A DNA stretch of 64,000 nucleotides, from the NCBI GenBank assembly GCA_030681615.1, contig JAUXSA010000001.1:1-64000 (forward strand), in the 5' to 3' direction. Under the pieces are notes generated by a model, which had not been told where the DNA came from, ran no database searches, and saw only the letters and a program-made list of their open reading frames with translations. How positions within the stretch are numbered: position 1 is the stretch's first letter; the number at the start of each line of letters is the position of its first letter. Source of the stretch: Bacteroidota bacterium. Its GTDB lineage: Bacteria > Bacteroidota > Bacteroidia > B-17B0 > Aurantibacillaceae. Positions 50,687 to 60,284 of the stretch are shown piece by piece. Both the position numbers and the translations under genes were made by a program.

Positions 50687-51517
50687 ATGCTAATTCACTC
50701 AAACCAATCCATTTTAATTCCTATAGATTTTTCGAAGCAATCTCTGGTTGCTGTTAAACAAGCTTACAATTTGGCAAAGTTTACAAAGTCTAAAATAATT
50801 TTAATGCATGTTTCAACAAAAAGTATAGACGAAAATAAGGCGGAGTTAGAAGAATTGGCTGCCTCTACAAGGGCTGCCTCGGGACTTGAAGTTGAGACAT
50901 TAAGTTTAAAAGGTGATGTTTATGAATTAACCGATAAAAAAGCTGAAGAATTAAAGTGTTCATTAATTGTTATTGGGTTAGATTCGCACGTAAGGTTTAG
51001 AAGTTTTATGGGCGGAAGCAACGTAAGTAAATTCATTAAAAACGCACCCTGCCCTGTAATTACCATAAGATCAGCAGAGAACAGGGATGGTTGTAAAAAT
51101 ATTATCATGCCTTTCGATCTTAGTCCTGAAAGCCGCGAGAAGGTTTCGATCGCCGTTCAGTTAGCTAATTTTTATGGTGCCGATATTCGCATTGTTTCTG
51201 TTTTTCATCCAAACGATGATAAGTATGAGAATAAATTACTTCCATATTTACAACAGGTGAAAAAATTCATTAAAGAAAAAGGGATTAATTGTACTAATAA
51301 ATCTGTACCAAGCACTAAAGTGGCGGAAGCAATTGTTGAGTATGCCAACAAGAACGAAGGTGATCTTATTGTTCAGATGAATCAAAAAGACCTGAGTATT
51401 GGTGATATGTTTAGTGGAACCGCAGGCGAAAAAGTAGTAGAGATCAGCAACTTGCCTGTTATCACGATCAATCCTATGAAACGTGAAAGTATGAGTCACT
51501 TTGGTAGTGGAATGTAA
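50687..51517 (+). CDS. Universal stress protein with two Usp domains
   Basis: ILIPIDFSKQSLVAVKQAYNLA, VIGLDSHVRFRSFMGGSNVSKFIKNAPCPVITIR; second domain IIMPFDLSPESREKVSIAVQLA. Confidence 0.9.
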   Translation: MLIHSNQSILIPIDFSKQSLVAVKQAYNLAKFTKSKIILMHVSTKSIDENKAELEELAASTRAASGLEVETLSLKGDVYELTDKKAEELKCSLIVIGLDSHVRFRSFMGGSNVSKFIKNAPCPVITIRSAENRDGCKNIIMPFDLSPESREKVSIAVQLANFYGADIRIVSVFHPNDDKYENKLLPYLQQVKKFIKEKGINCTNKSVPSTKVAEAIVEYANKNEGDLIVQMNQKDLSIGDMFSGTAGEKVVEISNLPVITINPMKRESMSHFGSGM

Positions 51518-51635
51518 TTAGAACACCCCTAAAAATTCGTTTTTTCATTGTTGAACTGCATTTTAATCCTGATAGCTATCTGGCTGGTGTCCGCCTAAAA
51601 AATTAAATCTTTAGAAATGTTCCGTGGTGTAAATT

Positions 51636-52409
51636 TTATGATTTTACAGTCTTTACGGGTTTTGCCGTTGGTTTTGTTTTTAAAGGTCTGAAGAAATACG
51701 TCAACCTTAACCCTGCAAAATTTCCATTGGTTTTAAAGTCGTGTGAGTAGGTCATGCCATCAATAGTATAATTTACAGTTGACGTTGCTAACTGCCTTAA
51801 ACCGGCATTGAACAATAAACTTGCATTTAAAATACTCCCTCTTTTAAATACTTTTTCGCGTGCTACCGAAAAACGCAGCATGCTATAACCACCGCCACCG
51901 GTAGAAGACACAGAGTTTAAATAATTGGAATTCGTAGTGCCATCATTAGCAACCTGGAAACTTTTGGTTACCGTTTGAGCACCAACAAAATTTTGCGAGA
52001 ACCCCCCACCAATAAGCCATTTAGCGTTCTTGCAGTTTGGGTTAAATTTATAATAGATCATTAAAGGAAGATCTAATGCTGTAAACTCGCTCTTTAAACC
52101 TGAAAAATGAGATTTTGGACTGTATAAAGAGTAATTCTCTGCTAACGCATATTGAAAGCCAAAAGTGTTAAAACCAATGCCAAATGTGCCCATCCAGTGT
52201 GGATTTAGGTCGTAACGTACATTAAAATTAATAGCAGCCGCATCAAATTTGTTTTGATGAAAACGGGCATTTGCATTCGACATTCCACCGGCAAATTCAG
52301 CGCGGGTGCCTTGAAAACCCCATTGGATGCCAAACCTCCATGTATCTGTTTCTTGTGAAAAACCAGTTAAAGCTAAACAGGTTAATACAGATAAGAGTAT
52401 TTTTTTCAT
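51636..52409 (-). CDS. Outer-membrane beta-barrel protein
   Basis: Signal peptide LLSVLTCLALTGFSQ; PorT-like barrel pattern FGIGFNTFGFQY... FAGLRLTYFF. Confidence 0.7.
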   Translation of the reverse strand: MKKILLSVLTCLALTGFSQETDTWRFGIQWGFQGTRAEFAGGMSNANARFHQNKFDAAAINFNVRYDLNPHWMGTFGIGFNTFGFQYALAENYSLYSPKSHFSGLKSEFTALDLPLMIYYKFNPNCKNAKWLIGGGFSQNFVGAQTVTKSFQVANDGTTNSNYLNSVSSTGGGGYSMLRFSVAREKVFKRGSILNASLLFNAGLRQLATSTVNYTIDGMTYSHDFKTNGNFAGLRLTYFFRPLKTKPTAKPVKTVKS

Positions 52410-52566
52410 GCCATTTATTTTAATTAAAGTTATAATTTTTAAAATACAAATAAAAATATTTGCCGTTTTTTGACTGTTTTTTAACGTTATGGTTTAACCC
52501 TAATCAGAGTTTTTTTGTTAAATTCGCTCTCCTTTTTAAAAAGGAACTTAGCCTCTAAAAATATAA

Positions 52567-55500
52567 ATGAAAAAATATCCGGAATATAAAAAATTAGACC
52601 TCTCGCAGATCTCAAAAGATATTTTACAGTTTTGGGAAAAAGACAAGACTTTTGAAAAATCTATCTCTACACGCGACGAAAGTAAACCCTGGGTTTTTTA
52701 CGAAGGCCCGCCAAGCGCAAATGGCATGCCTGGCATTCATCACGTTATGGCCCGTGCTATTAAAGATATTTTTTGCCGTTTTAAAACATTACAAGGTTAC
52801 CAGGTTAAACGTAAAGCCGGTTGGGATACACATGGGTTGCCAATAGAATTAGGAGTAGAAAAATCTTTAGGCATTACCAAAGAAGATATTGGTAACGAAA
52901 AAAGTAAAAAATATATTTCGGTTGAAGATTACAACAAAGCTTGTCGCAAAGAAGTAATGAAGTATACCGATAAGTGGGAAGACGTTACAGCTAAGATGGG
53001 TTATTGGGTAGATATGAGCGACCCTTATATCACTTACGAAAATAAATATATTGAAAGCGTTTGGTGGTTGCTGCCAAATCTATCTAAAAAAGATCTTTTA
53101 TACAAAGGTTTCACTATACAACCATATTCGCCAGCAGCGGGAACAGGATTAAGTTCACATGAATTAAATCAACCGGGTTGTTATAGGGATGTGAAGGATA
53201 GGACAGCTACTGTGCAGTTCAAAGTTAGCAGTCAGCAGTCAGCACTTAGCAAACTGCCAACTGCAGACGGCCCACTATACTTTCTGGCATGGACTACAAC
53301 ACCATGGACCTTACCATCTAACACTGCTTTAGCCGTTGGAAAAGATATTGAGTACGTTTTTGTAAAAAGCTTTAATCCTTTTAGCGGTACACCACAAACC
53401 GTTATATTGGCAAAAGACCTTTTAAATAAATATTTTTCTGAAAAACATACCGATCTTAAATTTGAAGATTATAAACCAGGAGACAAAAATATTCCGTTTA
53501 AAATTGTTGGACATGCTAAAGGCTCAGATCTTGCAGGCATTTCTTACGAACAACTTTTGCCTTTTATGCAGCCTACAGATGGCGATGCTTTTAAAGTATT
53601 AGTTGGCGATTTCGTTACAACTACAGATGGTACAGGTATCGTTCACATTGCGCCAAGTTTTGGCGCAGATGACTTTCGTGTTGCGAAACAAAACGCTGTT
53701 GGCTCATTAACTTTAGTTGATAGGCGCGGTAAATTTTTACCCGAAGTGCAGGATGGTGTTTTTCTCTACGGTGAAGAGTTTGTAAAAGAAGCTTATTTAA
53801 ACGATGTTGAAAAACAAGCGGAATTTGAAAAGCAGAAAAAAATATTAGAAGCTGCCGGAAAAATAAAAGAACTTAAAGTTTATTTAAGTGTTGACGAACG
53901 TATTGTTTTAAAATTACAGGAAGAAGGCAAACTCTTTAAAAAAGAAACCTACGAACACAGTTACCCGCATTGCTGGCGTACGGATAAACCCGTTCTGTAT
54001 TATCCATTAGATAGTTGGTTCATTAAATCTACGGCCATGAAAGACCGTATGATAGAACTAAACAAGACCATTAACTGGAAACCGGAAGCTACTGGCACCG
54101 GGCGTTTTGGTAATTGGTTAGAGAATTTAAATGATTGGAATTTATCACGTTCCCGCTTTTGGGGTATTCCAATTCCTATTTGGACAAGCGAAGATGGAAC
54201 CGAACAAATTGTAATTGGCAGCGCCGAAGAATTAAAAAAAGAAATTGATAATGCTGTTGCAAAAGGCATTATGCAAACTAATCCATTAGCAAAATTTGTT
54301 CCCGGAAATTTCAGTAAAGAAAATTACGATACGTTCGATCTGCATAAACCTTATGCCGATACAATTTATTTAGAGAAGAACGGAAAAAAATTACAGCGCG
54401 AACCTGATCTTATTGATGTTTGGTTTGATAGCGGTGCTATGCCATACGCGCAGGTGCATTATCCTTTCGAGAATAAAGAACTTATTGATAACAAAAAATA
54501 TTTCCCGGCAGATTTTATTGCCGAAGGGGTTGATCAAACCCGTGGCTGGTTCTTTACATTGCATGCTATTGCTGTAATGAATTTTGATTCGGTAGCATAC
54601 AAAAATGTTGTATCTAACGGTTTGGTGCTTGACAAGAACGGTAATAAAATGAGTAAGCGTTTAGGTAACGCTGTTGATCCATTTGAGACTTTAGAAAAAT
54701 ATGGTGCCGATGCTACACGTTGGTATATGATCGCAAATGCAGCGCCATGGGATAATTTAAAATTTGATCTTGAAGGTATTGGCGAAGTGCAACGTAAGTT
54801 ATTTGGTACACTTTACAATACTTATGGCTTCTTCTCTTTATATTCTAATGTAGATGGATTTGTTGTTGATGAAAAGAACCAAACGCCAATTGAAAGTAGG
54901 ATTGAATTAGACAGATGGATCATTTCAAGATTACAATCGTTGGTTGAAGATGTTACTTTGTATTATAACGAGTATGAGCCCCATCGCGCAGCACGTGCTA
55001 TTGAAGAATTTGTAGATGAGCACCTAAGCAATTGGTACGTACGTTTAAGTCGCCGCCGTTTTTGGCGTGGCGAGATGAGCAGCGATAAAATTGCGGCTTA
55101 CGAAACACTACACACCTGCTTAACAACTGTATCGCAGTTGATGAGTCCTATTGCACCATTCTTTGCAGATTGGATGTATCAGAATTTAACCATCAATGAT
55201 CAATCCGTTCATCTAACAAAATTAGTTGAGGTTAAAAAACAACACCAGGATAAATCTTTAGAAGAGCGAATGGAATTAGCGCAAAAGATCTCTTCAATGG
55301 TTTTATCTATCCGTAAAAAAGAAAATTTAAAAGTTCGTCAGCCATTGCAACGTATACAGATCCCAATTTTGGATAAAGCTTTCCAGAATAAAATTGAAGC
55401 GGTGAAAGATCTGATCTTAAGCGAAGTAAATGTAAAAGAAATTGATTTTGTAAATGAAAGTCAAACACAGATCGTAAAGAACCTGAAGCTTAATTTTAAA

Positions 55501-56007
55501 ACACTTGGAAAAAAATGCGGGCAAAATATGAAAGCCGTTCAGGCATTTGCAAATGATAATGGTGCAAAAATTATTTCAGGTATAGAAAAAACAGGCGCTT
55601 TTACAATTGAACTTAATGGCATAAACATTGTTTTAGAAGGAGAAGACGTTGAAATTATACCGGTTGATATTCCGGGGTGGAAAGTTGCCAATAATGGCCC
55701 TTTAACCGTAGCCCTTGATGTTAATTTGTCTGAAGAATTAAAGAACGAAGGATTGGCTCGCGAGGTGGTTAATCGCATTCAGAATATGAGGAAAGACGCT
55801 GGTTTTGAGGTGACTGACAAGATTTTGGTCAAAATTCAGCAAAATTCCGAGTTAGATAATGCTATTAAAAACAATTTGAGTTATATTTGTTCTGAAACTC
55901 TAACGAACGACCTGCAATTGGTGCAAAATTTGTCTGCCGCCAATGCCAGTAAAATTGAAGTAGACGAGCTTATTACAACACTAATCTCCATTGAAAAGTT
56001 AAATTAA
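52567..56007 (+). CDS. ileS: Isoleucyl-tRNA synthetase
   Basis: GIHHVMAR (HIGH), LAWTTTPWTLPSNTALAVG, GWDTHGLPIELGVEK, KMSKRLGN (KMSKS). Confidence 0.98.
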   Translation: MKKYPEYKKLDLSQISKDILQFWEKDKTFEKSISTRDESKPWVFYEGPPSANGMPGIHHVMARAIKDIFCRFKTLQGYQVKRKAGWDTHGLPIELGVEKSLGITKEDIGNEKSKKYISVEDYNKACRKEVMKYTDKWEDVTAKMGYWVDMSDPYITYENKYIESVWWLLPNLSKKDLLYKGFTIQPYSPAAGTGLSSHELNQPGCYRDVKDRTATVQFKVSSQQSALSKLPTADGPLYFLAWTTTPWTLPSNTALAVGKDIEYVFVKSFNPFSGTPQTVILAKDLLNKYFSEKHTDLKFEDYKPGDKNIPFKIVGHAKGSDLAGISYEQLLPFMQPTDGDAFKVLVGDFVTTTDGTGIVHIAPSFGADDFRVAKQNAVGSLTLVDRRGKFLPEVQDGVFLYGEEFVKEAYLNDVEKQAEFEKQKKILEAAGKIKELKVYLSVDERIVLKLQEEGKLFKKETYEHSYPHCWRTDKPVLYYPLDSWFIKSTAMKDRMIELNKTINWKPEATGTGRFGNWLENLNDWNLSRSRFWGIPIPIWTSEDGTEQIVIGSAEELKKEIDNAVAKGIMQTNPLAKFVPGNFSKENYDTFDLHKPYADTIYLEKNGKKLQREPDLIDVWFDSGAMPYAQVHYPFENKELIDNKKYFPADFIAEGVDQTRGWFFTLHAIAVMNFDSVAYKNVVSNGLVLDKNGNKMSKRLGNAVDPFETLEKYGADATRWYMIANAAPWDNLKFDLEGIGEVQRKLFGTLYNTYGFFSLYSNVDGFVVDEKNQTPIESRIELDRWIISRLQSLVEDVTLYYNEYEPHRAARAIEEFVDEHLSNWYVRLSRRRFWRGEMSSDKIAAYETLHTCLTTVSQLMSPIAPFFADWMYQNLTINDQSVHLTKLVEVKKQHQDKSLEERMELAQKISSMVLSIRKKENLKVRQPLQRIQIPILDKAFQNKIEAVKDLILSEVNVKEIDFVNESQTQIVKNLKLNFKTLGKKCGQNMKAVQAFANDNGAKIISGIEKTGAFTIELNGINIVLEGEDVEIIPVDIPGWKVANNGPLTVALDVNLSEELKNEGLAREVVNRIQNMRKDAGFEVTDKILVKIQQNSELDNAIKNNLSYICSETLTNDLQLVQNLSAANASKIEVDELITTLISIEKLN
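53223..53271 (+). repeat. Heptad-type repeat embedded in frame in ileS
   Basis: agttagc-agtcagc-agtcagc-acttagc followed by aaactgcc-aactgc-agacggc; encodes VSSQQSALSKLPTADG. Confidence 0.75.
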
Positions 56008-56018
56008 AATTAATTACT

Positions 56019-57101
56019 ATGGCTAAAAAGAAAGACAGTAAAAAGGATAAAAAGGCCAAACCTGTTGCAAAACCTGCTAAAAAAGCAAGCAAACCCGCTC
56101 CTAAAAAGGCGGCAAAACCTGCTAAAAAAAATACGCCAAAACCTGCTAAAAAAGCAGCTAAACCTGTTGCAAAAAAAGTGGTTAAGCCTGCAAAAGTTGT
56201 TGCAAAAAAAGTAGCTAAACCTGTTGAAAAAAAGAAAGAAATAAAACCCGTACTAAAAACAAAACCTGTGTTGAAAGAAGTGCCGAAAGAAAAAAAAGCA
56301 AGTGGAAAACCAATTGAAGCGATAGCTAAAAAAGGAAAAGATAAAAAAGCCGGAAAAGTTAAAGGCAAAAAGAAAGGTAAAGGAGGAGATGATGACGATG
56401 ACGATATTCCTGATGAAGAAGAAGATGATTCTGATGTTGAAGTAAAAGATGATTACGAAAAACCAGAGGATGATGATGCTGCAGTTCTTGAAGGAGGATT
56501 GGATGAGGCCGGGTTAGTTGATCTTGAGGGTGGTCCCGCAGAGATTGATGAAGATGATGACGAGGTGCCTGAAAAACGTGGCCGTGGCCGCAGAAAGAAA
56601 AACGATGGCCGTTCTAGCGGAAATAGTATGGAAGCATATATCCGTAACAGACCTTTGCAAATTGATATTAATAAACCATTGATTAAAAAAAGCAAAGAAG
56701 AAATTCCTAAGCCTTTTGTAAATACAAAAGATAATCGCACACGTTATTCGGATAAAGAATTGACTGAGTTCAAAGAATTGATCTTATCAAAATTAAAAGA
56801 AGCGCAAACCGATTACGATCTTTTAAAACAAACATTAAGTAACGAAGATAATCATGGTACCGATGATACATCGCCAACATTTAAATTATTGGAAGACGGA
56901 AGTGATGTAATGAGCAAGGAAGAAACCGCGCAATTAGCATCCCGCCAGGAAAAATATATTGTTAACTTAAAAAATGCTTTAGTACGAATTGAAAACAAAA
57001 CGTATGGTATTTGCAGGGTTACCGGCAAACTAATACCTAAAGAGCGTTTACGTTCGGTGCCACACGCTACATTGGGCATTGATGCTAAGTTAAGCCAGTA
57101 A
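56019..57101 (+). CDS. DksA/TraR-like protein with histone-H1-like Lys/Ala/Pro tail and acidic linker
   Basis: N-term KPAKKASKPAPKKAAKPAKK; acidic GGDDDDDDIPDEEEDDSD; C-term YGICRVTGKLIPKERLRSVPHATLGIDAKL. Confidence 0.85.
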   Translation: MAKKKDSKKDKKAKPVAKPAKKASKPAPKKAAKPAKKNTPKPAKKAAKPVAKKVVKPAKVVAKKVAKPVEKKKEIKPVLKTKPVLKEVPKEKKASGKPIEAIAKKGKDKKAGKVKGKKKGKGGDDDDDDIPDEEEDDSDVEVKDDYEKPEDDDAAVLEGGLDEAGLVDLEGGPAEIDEDDDEVPEKRGRGRRKKNDGRSSGNSMEAYIRNRPLQIDINKPLIKKSKEEIPKPFVNTKDNRTRYSDKELTEFKELILSKLKEAQTDYDLLKQTLSNEDNHGTDDTSPTFKLLEDGSDVMSKEETAQLASRQEKYIVNLKNALVRIENKTYGICRVTGKLIPKERLRSVPHATLGIDAKLSQ

Positions 57102-57118
57102 TTTTTATTGAATTTTTT

Positions 57119-57149
57119 AAAGGCCGTCTTATAAAAGGACGGCCTTTTT
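57119..57149 (+). terminator. Rho-independent terminator
   Basis: aaaggccgtc-ttataaaag-gacggcctttttaa. Confidence 0.9.
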
Positions 57150-57241
57150 AATTTATAATTCTTTCACAATCAATATAATTTCTCATCATTAATAAACTGT
57201 AAAAAAGAGTATCTTTATACCTTTAAAAATACTTCAGCTTA

Positions 57242-57955
57242 ATGCTCAAAAAATTTAAAATTCCTTTAATAACTATTTTCTCTGTTCTGTTCATCGATCA
57301 GTTCATTAAAATTTATATCAAATTAAATTATCCATTAGGTGAAGTTGGAAAATTGGCCGATTGGTGCGTGATACATTTTACCGAAAATCCAGGGATGGCT
57401 TTTGGTTTTGAATTTGGTGGTGATTTTGGAAAACTTGCTTTAAGTGTATTCAGGATCCTGGCTTGCATTGCTGGTGTTTTTTATATCAGACACATTACAC
57501 AAAAGAAAGAGCATTGGGGTTTTGTATTTTCGGTATCATTAATATTAGCTGGTGCTATGGGGAATATTTTAGATAGCGCTTTTTACGGATTGATCTTTGA
57601 TAAGGGAACAATGTTCAATACAGAGTTCAATGAATATTTACCTTACGATGGCATTGCCAATTTTACAGGTAGTGGTTATGCGCCAACTATGTATGGCTGT
57701 GTGGTAGATATGTTTTATTTTCCGATAGTTAACGGACATTTTCCTTCCTGGTTCCCGATCTGGGGAGGCGAAGATTTTCAATTCTTTAGACCAATTTTTA
57801 ATTTTGCGGATGCCGCCATTTCAGGAGGTGTAATTATTATTATTCTTTTCCAAAAAAAATTCTCTAAAACATCAGAAACTATTGAATCGGAAAACGCGAC
57901 TGCTCCTGATCAGGAAAATAAGTCAGACGCAACACTTAACACCAATTCAAATTAG
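57242..57955 (+). CDS. lspA: Signal peptidase II
   Basis: FTENPGMAFGF, AGAMGNILDSAFYG, VVDMFYFPI, PIFNFADAAISGGV. Confidence 0.95.
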   Translation: MLKKFKIPLITIFSVLFIDQFIKIYIKLNYPLGEVGKLADWCVIHFTENPGMAFGFEFGGDFGKLALSVFRILACIAGVFYIRHITQKKEHWGFVFSVSLILAGAMGNILDSAFYGLIFDKGTMFNTEFNEYLPYDGIANFTGSGYAPTMYGCVVDMFYFPIVNGHFPSWFPIWGGEDFQFFRPIFNFADAAISGGVIIIILFQKKFSKTSETIESENATAPDQENKSDATLNTNSN

Positions 57956-57969
57956 TTGTTGTAAATAAG

Positions 57970-58980
57970 ATGAAAGAAGCAATACTCCTTATTAATCTTG
58001 GAACACCCGATGCGCCTACACCGGGCAAGGTGGGTAAATATTTAACTCAATTTTTAAACGACAGGCGCGTCATCGATATTAATCCGGTAGGTAGATTTAT
58101 TTTAGTGAATTTAATAATCGTTCCTTTTAGAAGTTTTAAGTCTTCTAAATTGTATCAACAAATATGGACAAAAGAAGGCTCTCCACTTTTGACCAATAGC
58201 ATTGTTCTAAAAGAAAAAGTACAAAAAGACGTTGGCGATAAATATATTGTTGAATTAGCCATGCGCTATCAAACACCATCTATTAAAAACGCATTAGAAA
58301 ACATCAGGCAACAACGTCCGTCTAAAATTCACATTCTGCCATTGTATCCTCAATATGCCAGTTCAAGCACAGGCAGTACTATTGAAGAGGTATTAAAGCA
58401 AATTAAAGGCTGGGAAGTAATTCCGAGTTTAAATATTGTAAGTAAATTTTACGATCAGCAAACATTTATTGATGCGCTTTTGGTGGAAGGAAAAAAACAT
58501 AACATTGCCGACTTCGATCATGTTGTTTTTTCTTATCATGGTTTACCAGAGCGACAAATATTAAAAGCCTCTGCACATTATGGTGGAAATACTTGCCAAA
58601 TGGGAGGCTGCTGTAACAGCATTACAAAAAACAATCAATATTGTTATCGCGCTAATTGTTTTGAAACAACCAGGCAATTAGTAAAAGCATTAAATATTCC
58701 TGAAGGAAAATACACCAGCAGTTTTCAAAGCAGGTTAGATCAAAAATGGTTGAAACCTTTTAGCGATAAGGTAATTGAAGAACTCGCGAAAAAAGGAAGT
58801 AAAAAGATCCTGGTTTTTTCACCAGCTTTTGTGGCCGATTGTTTAGAGACCATTTATGAAATTGGCACCGAATACAACGAGATCTTTAAAGAACATGGTG
58901 GCGAAAAAGTGACCCTTGTTAATAGTTTAAATACTAACGAGGTTTGGGTAAAAGCCATAAAACAGATCGTTTCCAATTAA
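57970..58980 (+). CDS. hemH: Ferrochelatase
   Basis: LLINLGTPDAPTPGKVGKYL, LPLYPQYASSSTGS, VVFSYHGLPERQ, FSPAFVADCLETIYEIG. Confidence 0.97.
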   Translation: MKEAILLINLGTPDAPTPGKVGKYLTQFLNDRRVIDINPVGRFILVNLIIVPFRSFKSSKLYQQIWTKEGSPLLTNSIVLKEKVQKDVGDKYIVELAMRYQTPSIKNALENIRQQRPSKIHILPLYPQYASSSTGSTIEEVLKQIKGWEVIPSLNIVSKFYDQQTFIDALLVEGKKHNIADFDHVVFSYHGLPERQILKASAHYGGNTCQMGGCCNSITKNNQYCYRANCFETTRQLVKALNIPEGKYTSSFQSRLDQKWLKPFSDKVIEELAKKGSKKILVFSPAFVADCLETIYEIGTEYNEIFKEHGGEKVTLVNSLNTNEVWVKAIKQIVSN

Positions 58981-59090
58981 CCGCCTAAGTTTTATTAAAT
59001 TGATAATCAGTTAGTTGTAAAATATTTTACGATCTAATTATGGTTTATATTATAAACTAGTTTACATTTGTTTCATAAAACATTAATAAA

Positions 59091-59696
59091 ATGAAAACAA
59101 CATTAGAAAACGATTTAAATGAGAATATGAATCCTGAAGAAAGTCTTCACATAATTAATACAATGATTAATACTGCAAAAAATAAATTAGCCGATGATGG
59201 CTTCCATTTAATTTTTTGGGGATGGTTAGTTACCTTTTGTGCATTAACACACTATGTAATTTTAAAATTAAATATCCAGGGCGGCGAATGGGTTTGGATG
59301 CTGATGCCTTTAGGTGGAATTGTTTCGGGAATATACGGATACAAACAAGGTAAAACACAAAAAGTAAGAACGCATATCGATTCCTATATTAGTTATGTGT
59401 GGATCGGTTTTATTATTGCATTGTTTCTTACTTTATCTTTTGGTTATGCTCATGGAATAAAAGCAACATACTTTTTCTTAATGTTATTATACGGTATGGC
59501 TACTTTTATTACCGGTGGTATTTTAAATTTTAAGCCTTTGATCTACGGCAGTCTTTTTTCTTTTGCATTCGCTATTGTTTCGGTTTTTGTAGGAGAAGCA
59601 GATCAGTTCTTATGCATCTCGGCAGCTTTAATATTAAGCTACATTATTCCGGGACATATGTTACGTTCAAAATTCAAATCGCAGCAACATGCTTAA
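59091..59696 (+). CDS. Hypothetical membrane protein
   Basis: 201 aa with several TM segments; overlaps the downstream regulator start by 8 bp. Confidence 0.75.
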   Translation: MKTTLENDLNENMNPEESLHIINTMINTAKNKLADDGFHLIFWGWLVTFCALTHYVILKLNIQGGEWVWMLMPLGGIVSGIYGYKQGKTQKVRTHIDSYISYVWIGFIIALFLTLSFGYAHGIKATYFFLMLLYGMATFITGGILNFKPLIYGSLFSFAFAIVSVFVGEADQFLCISAALILSYIIPGHMLRSKFKSQQHA

Positions 59697-59979
59697 AGAT
59701 TTAGATCCCATATTGCATTCGCAGTTGCGGTTGGCAATTGTTTCTCTTTTGGTAGGAGTTAAAGAAGCAGAATTTACTTACCTGAAAGAGCAAACTAATT
59801 CAACGGCCGGTAACTTAAGTGTACAGATCCAGAAATTAAAAGAAGCAGGTTACATTGAAATAGAAAAAAAATTCAAAGACAATTATCCCCAAACTATTTG
59901 CAAAATAACTAAAGTAGGAATTAAAGCATTTGAAGACTATGTAGAAGTTATACAAAACTATTTAAAGCCAAAAAAATAA
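59689..59979 (+). CDS. Winged-helix transcriptional regulator
   Basis: LHSQLRLAIVSLLVGVKEAEFTYLKEQTNSTAGNLSVQIQKLKEAGYIEIEKKF. Confidence 0.88.
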   Translation: MLKDLDPILHSQLRLAIVSLLVGVKEAEFTYLKEQTNSTAGNLSVQIQKLKEAGYIEIEKKFKDNYPQTICKITKVGIKAFEDYVEVIQNYLKPKK

Positions 59980-59999
59980 ATCATTATAAAATAAAAACA

Positions 60000-60284
60000 A
60001 TGGAAAATATACAAACAGACAAAGAAAGAATGTTATGGAAACAAGCCAAAAAAAGAGTGGGCTTTAGAAACCATCTCCTCTCGTATTTATTAGTAAATAC
60101 CATGTTATGGGTAATGTGGTTTGTTAACGGTCGCGAAATGGAAGAAGGATTACCGTGGCCAATATTCTGTACACTCGGTTGGGGTTTTGGACTTTTATGG
60201 CACTTTATGGGCGCGTTTGTTTTTAACAATAAATTAAGCCAGGTAGAAAAAGAGTTTGAGAAGTTAAAAGCAAAGAATAATTAA
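60000..60284 (+). CDS. 2TM domain-containing protein
   Basis: KKRVGFRNHLLSYLLVNTMLWVMWF...PWPIFCTLGWGFGLLWHFMGAFVF. Confidence 0.8.
   Translation: MENIQTDKERMLWKQAKKRVGFRNHLLSYLLVNTMLWVMWFVNGREMEEGLPWPIFCTLGWGFGLLWHFMGAFVFNNKLSQVEKEFEKLKAKNN

Noticed and set aside
51574-51596. gatagctatc palindrome near the end of the Usp gene spacer
   Set aside because: Only about 10 bp; could be a repeat fragment but too short to support.
56030-56240. Repeated aaacctgctaaaaaagc units resembling direct repeats or CRISPR
   Set aside because: Unequal spacing, fully in codon phase, encoding a KPAKKA low-complexity tail; not a CRISPR array.
55973-56368. 131-aa antisense ORF rich in F/L/A
   Set aside because: Mirror of the Lys/Ala-rich codons of the DksA-like gene; spurious antisense ORF.
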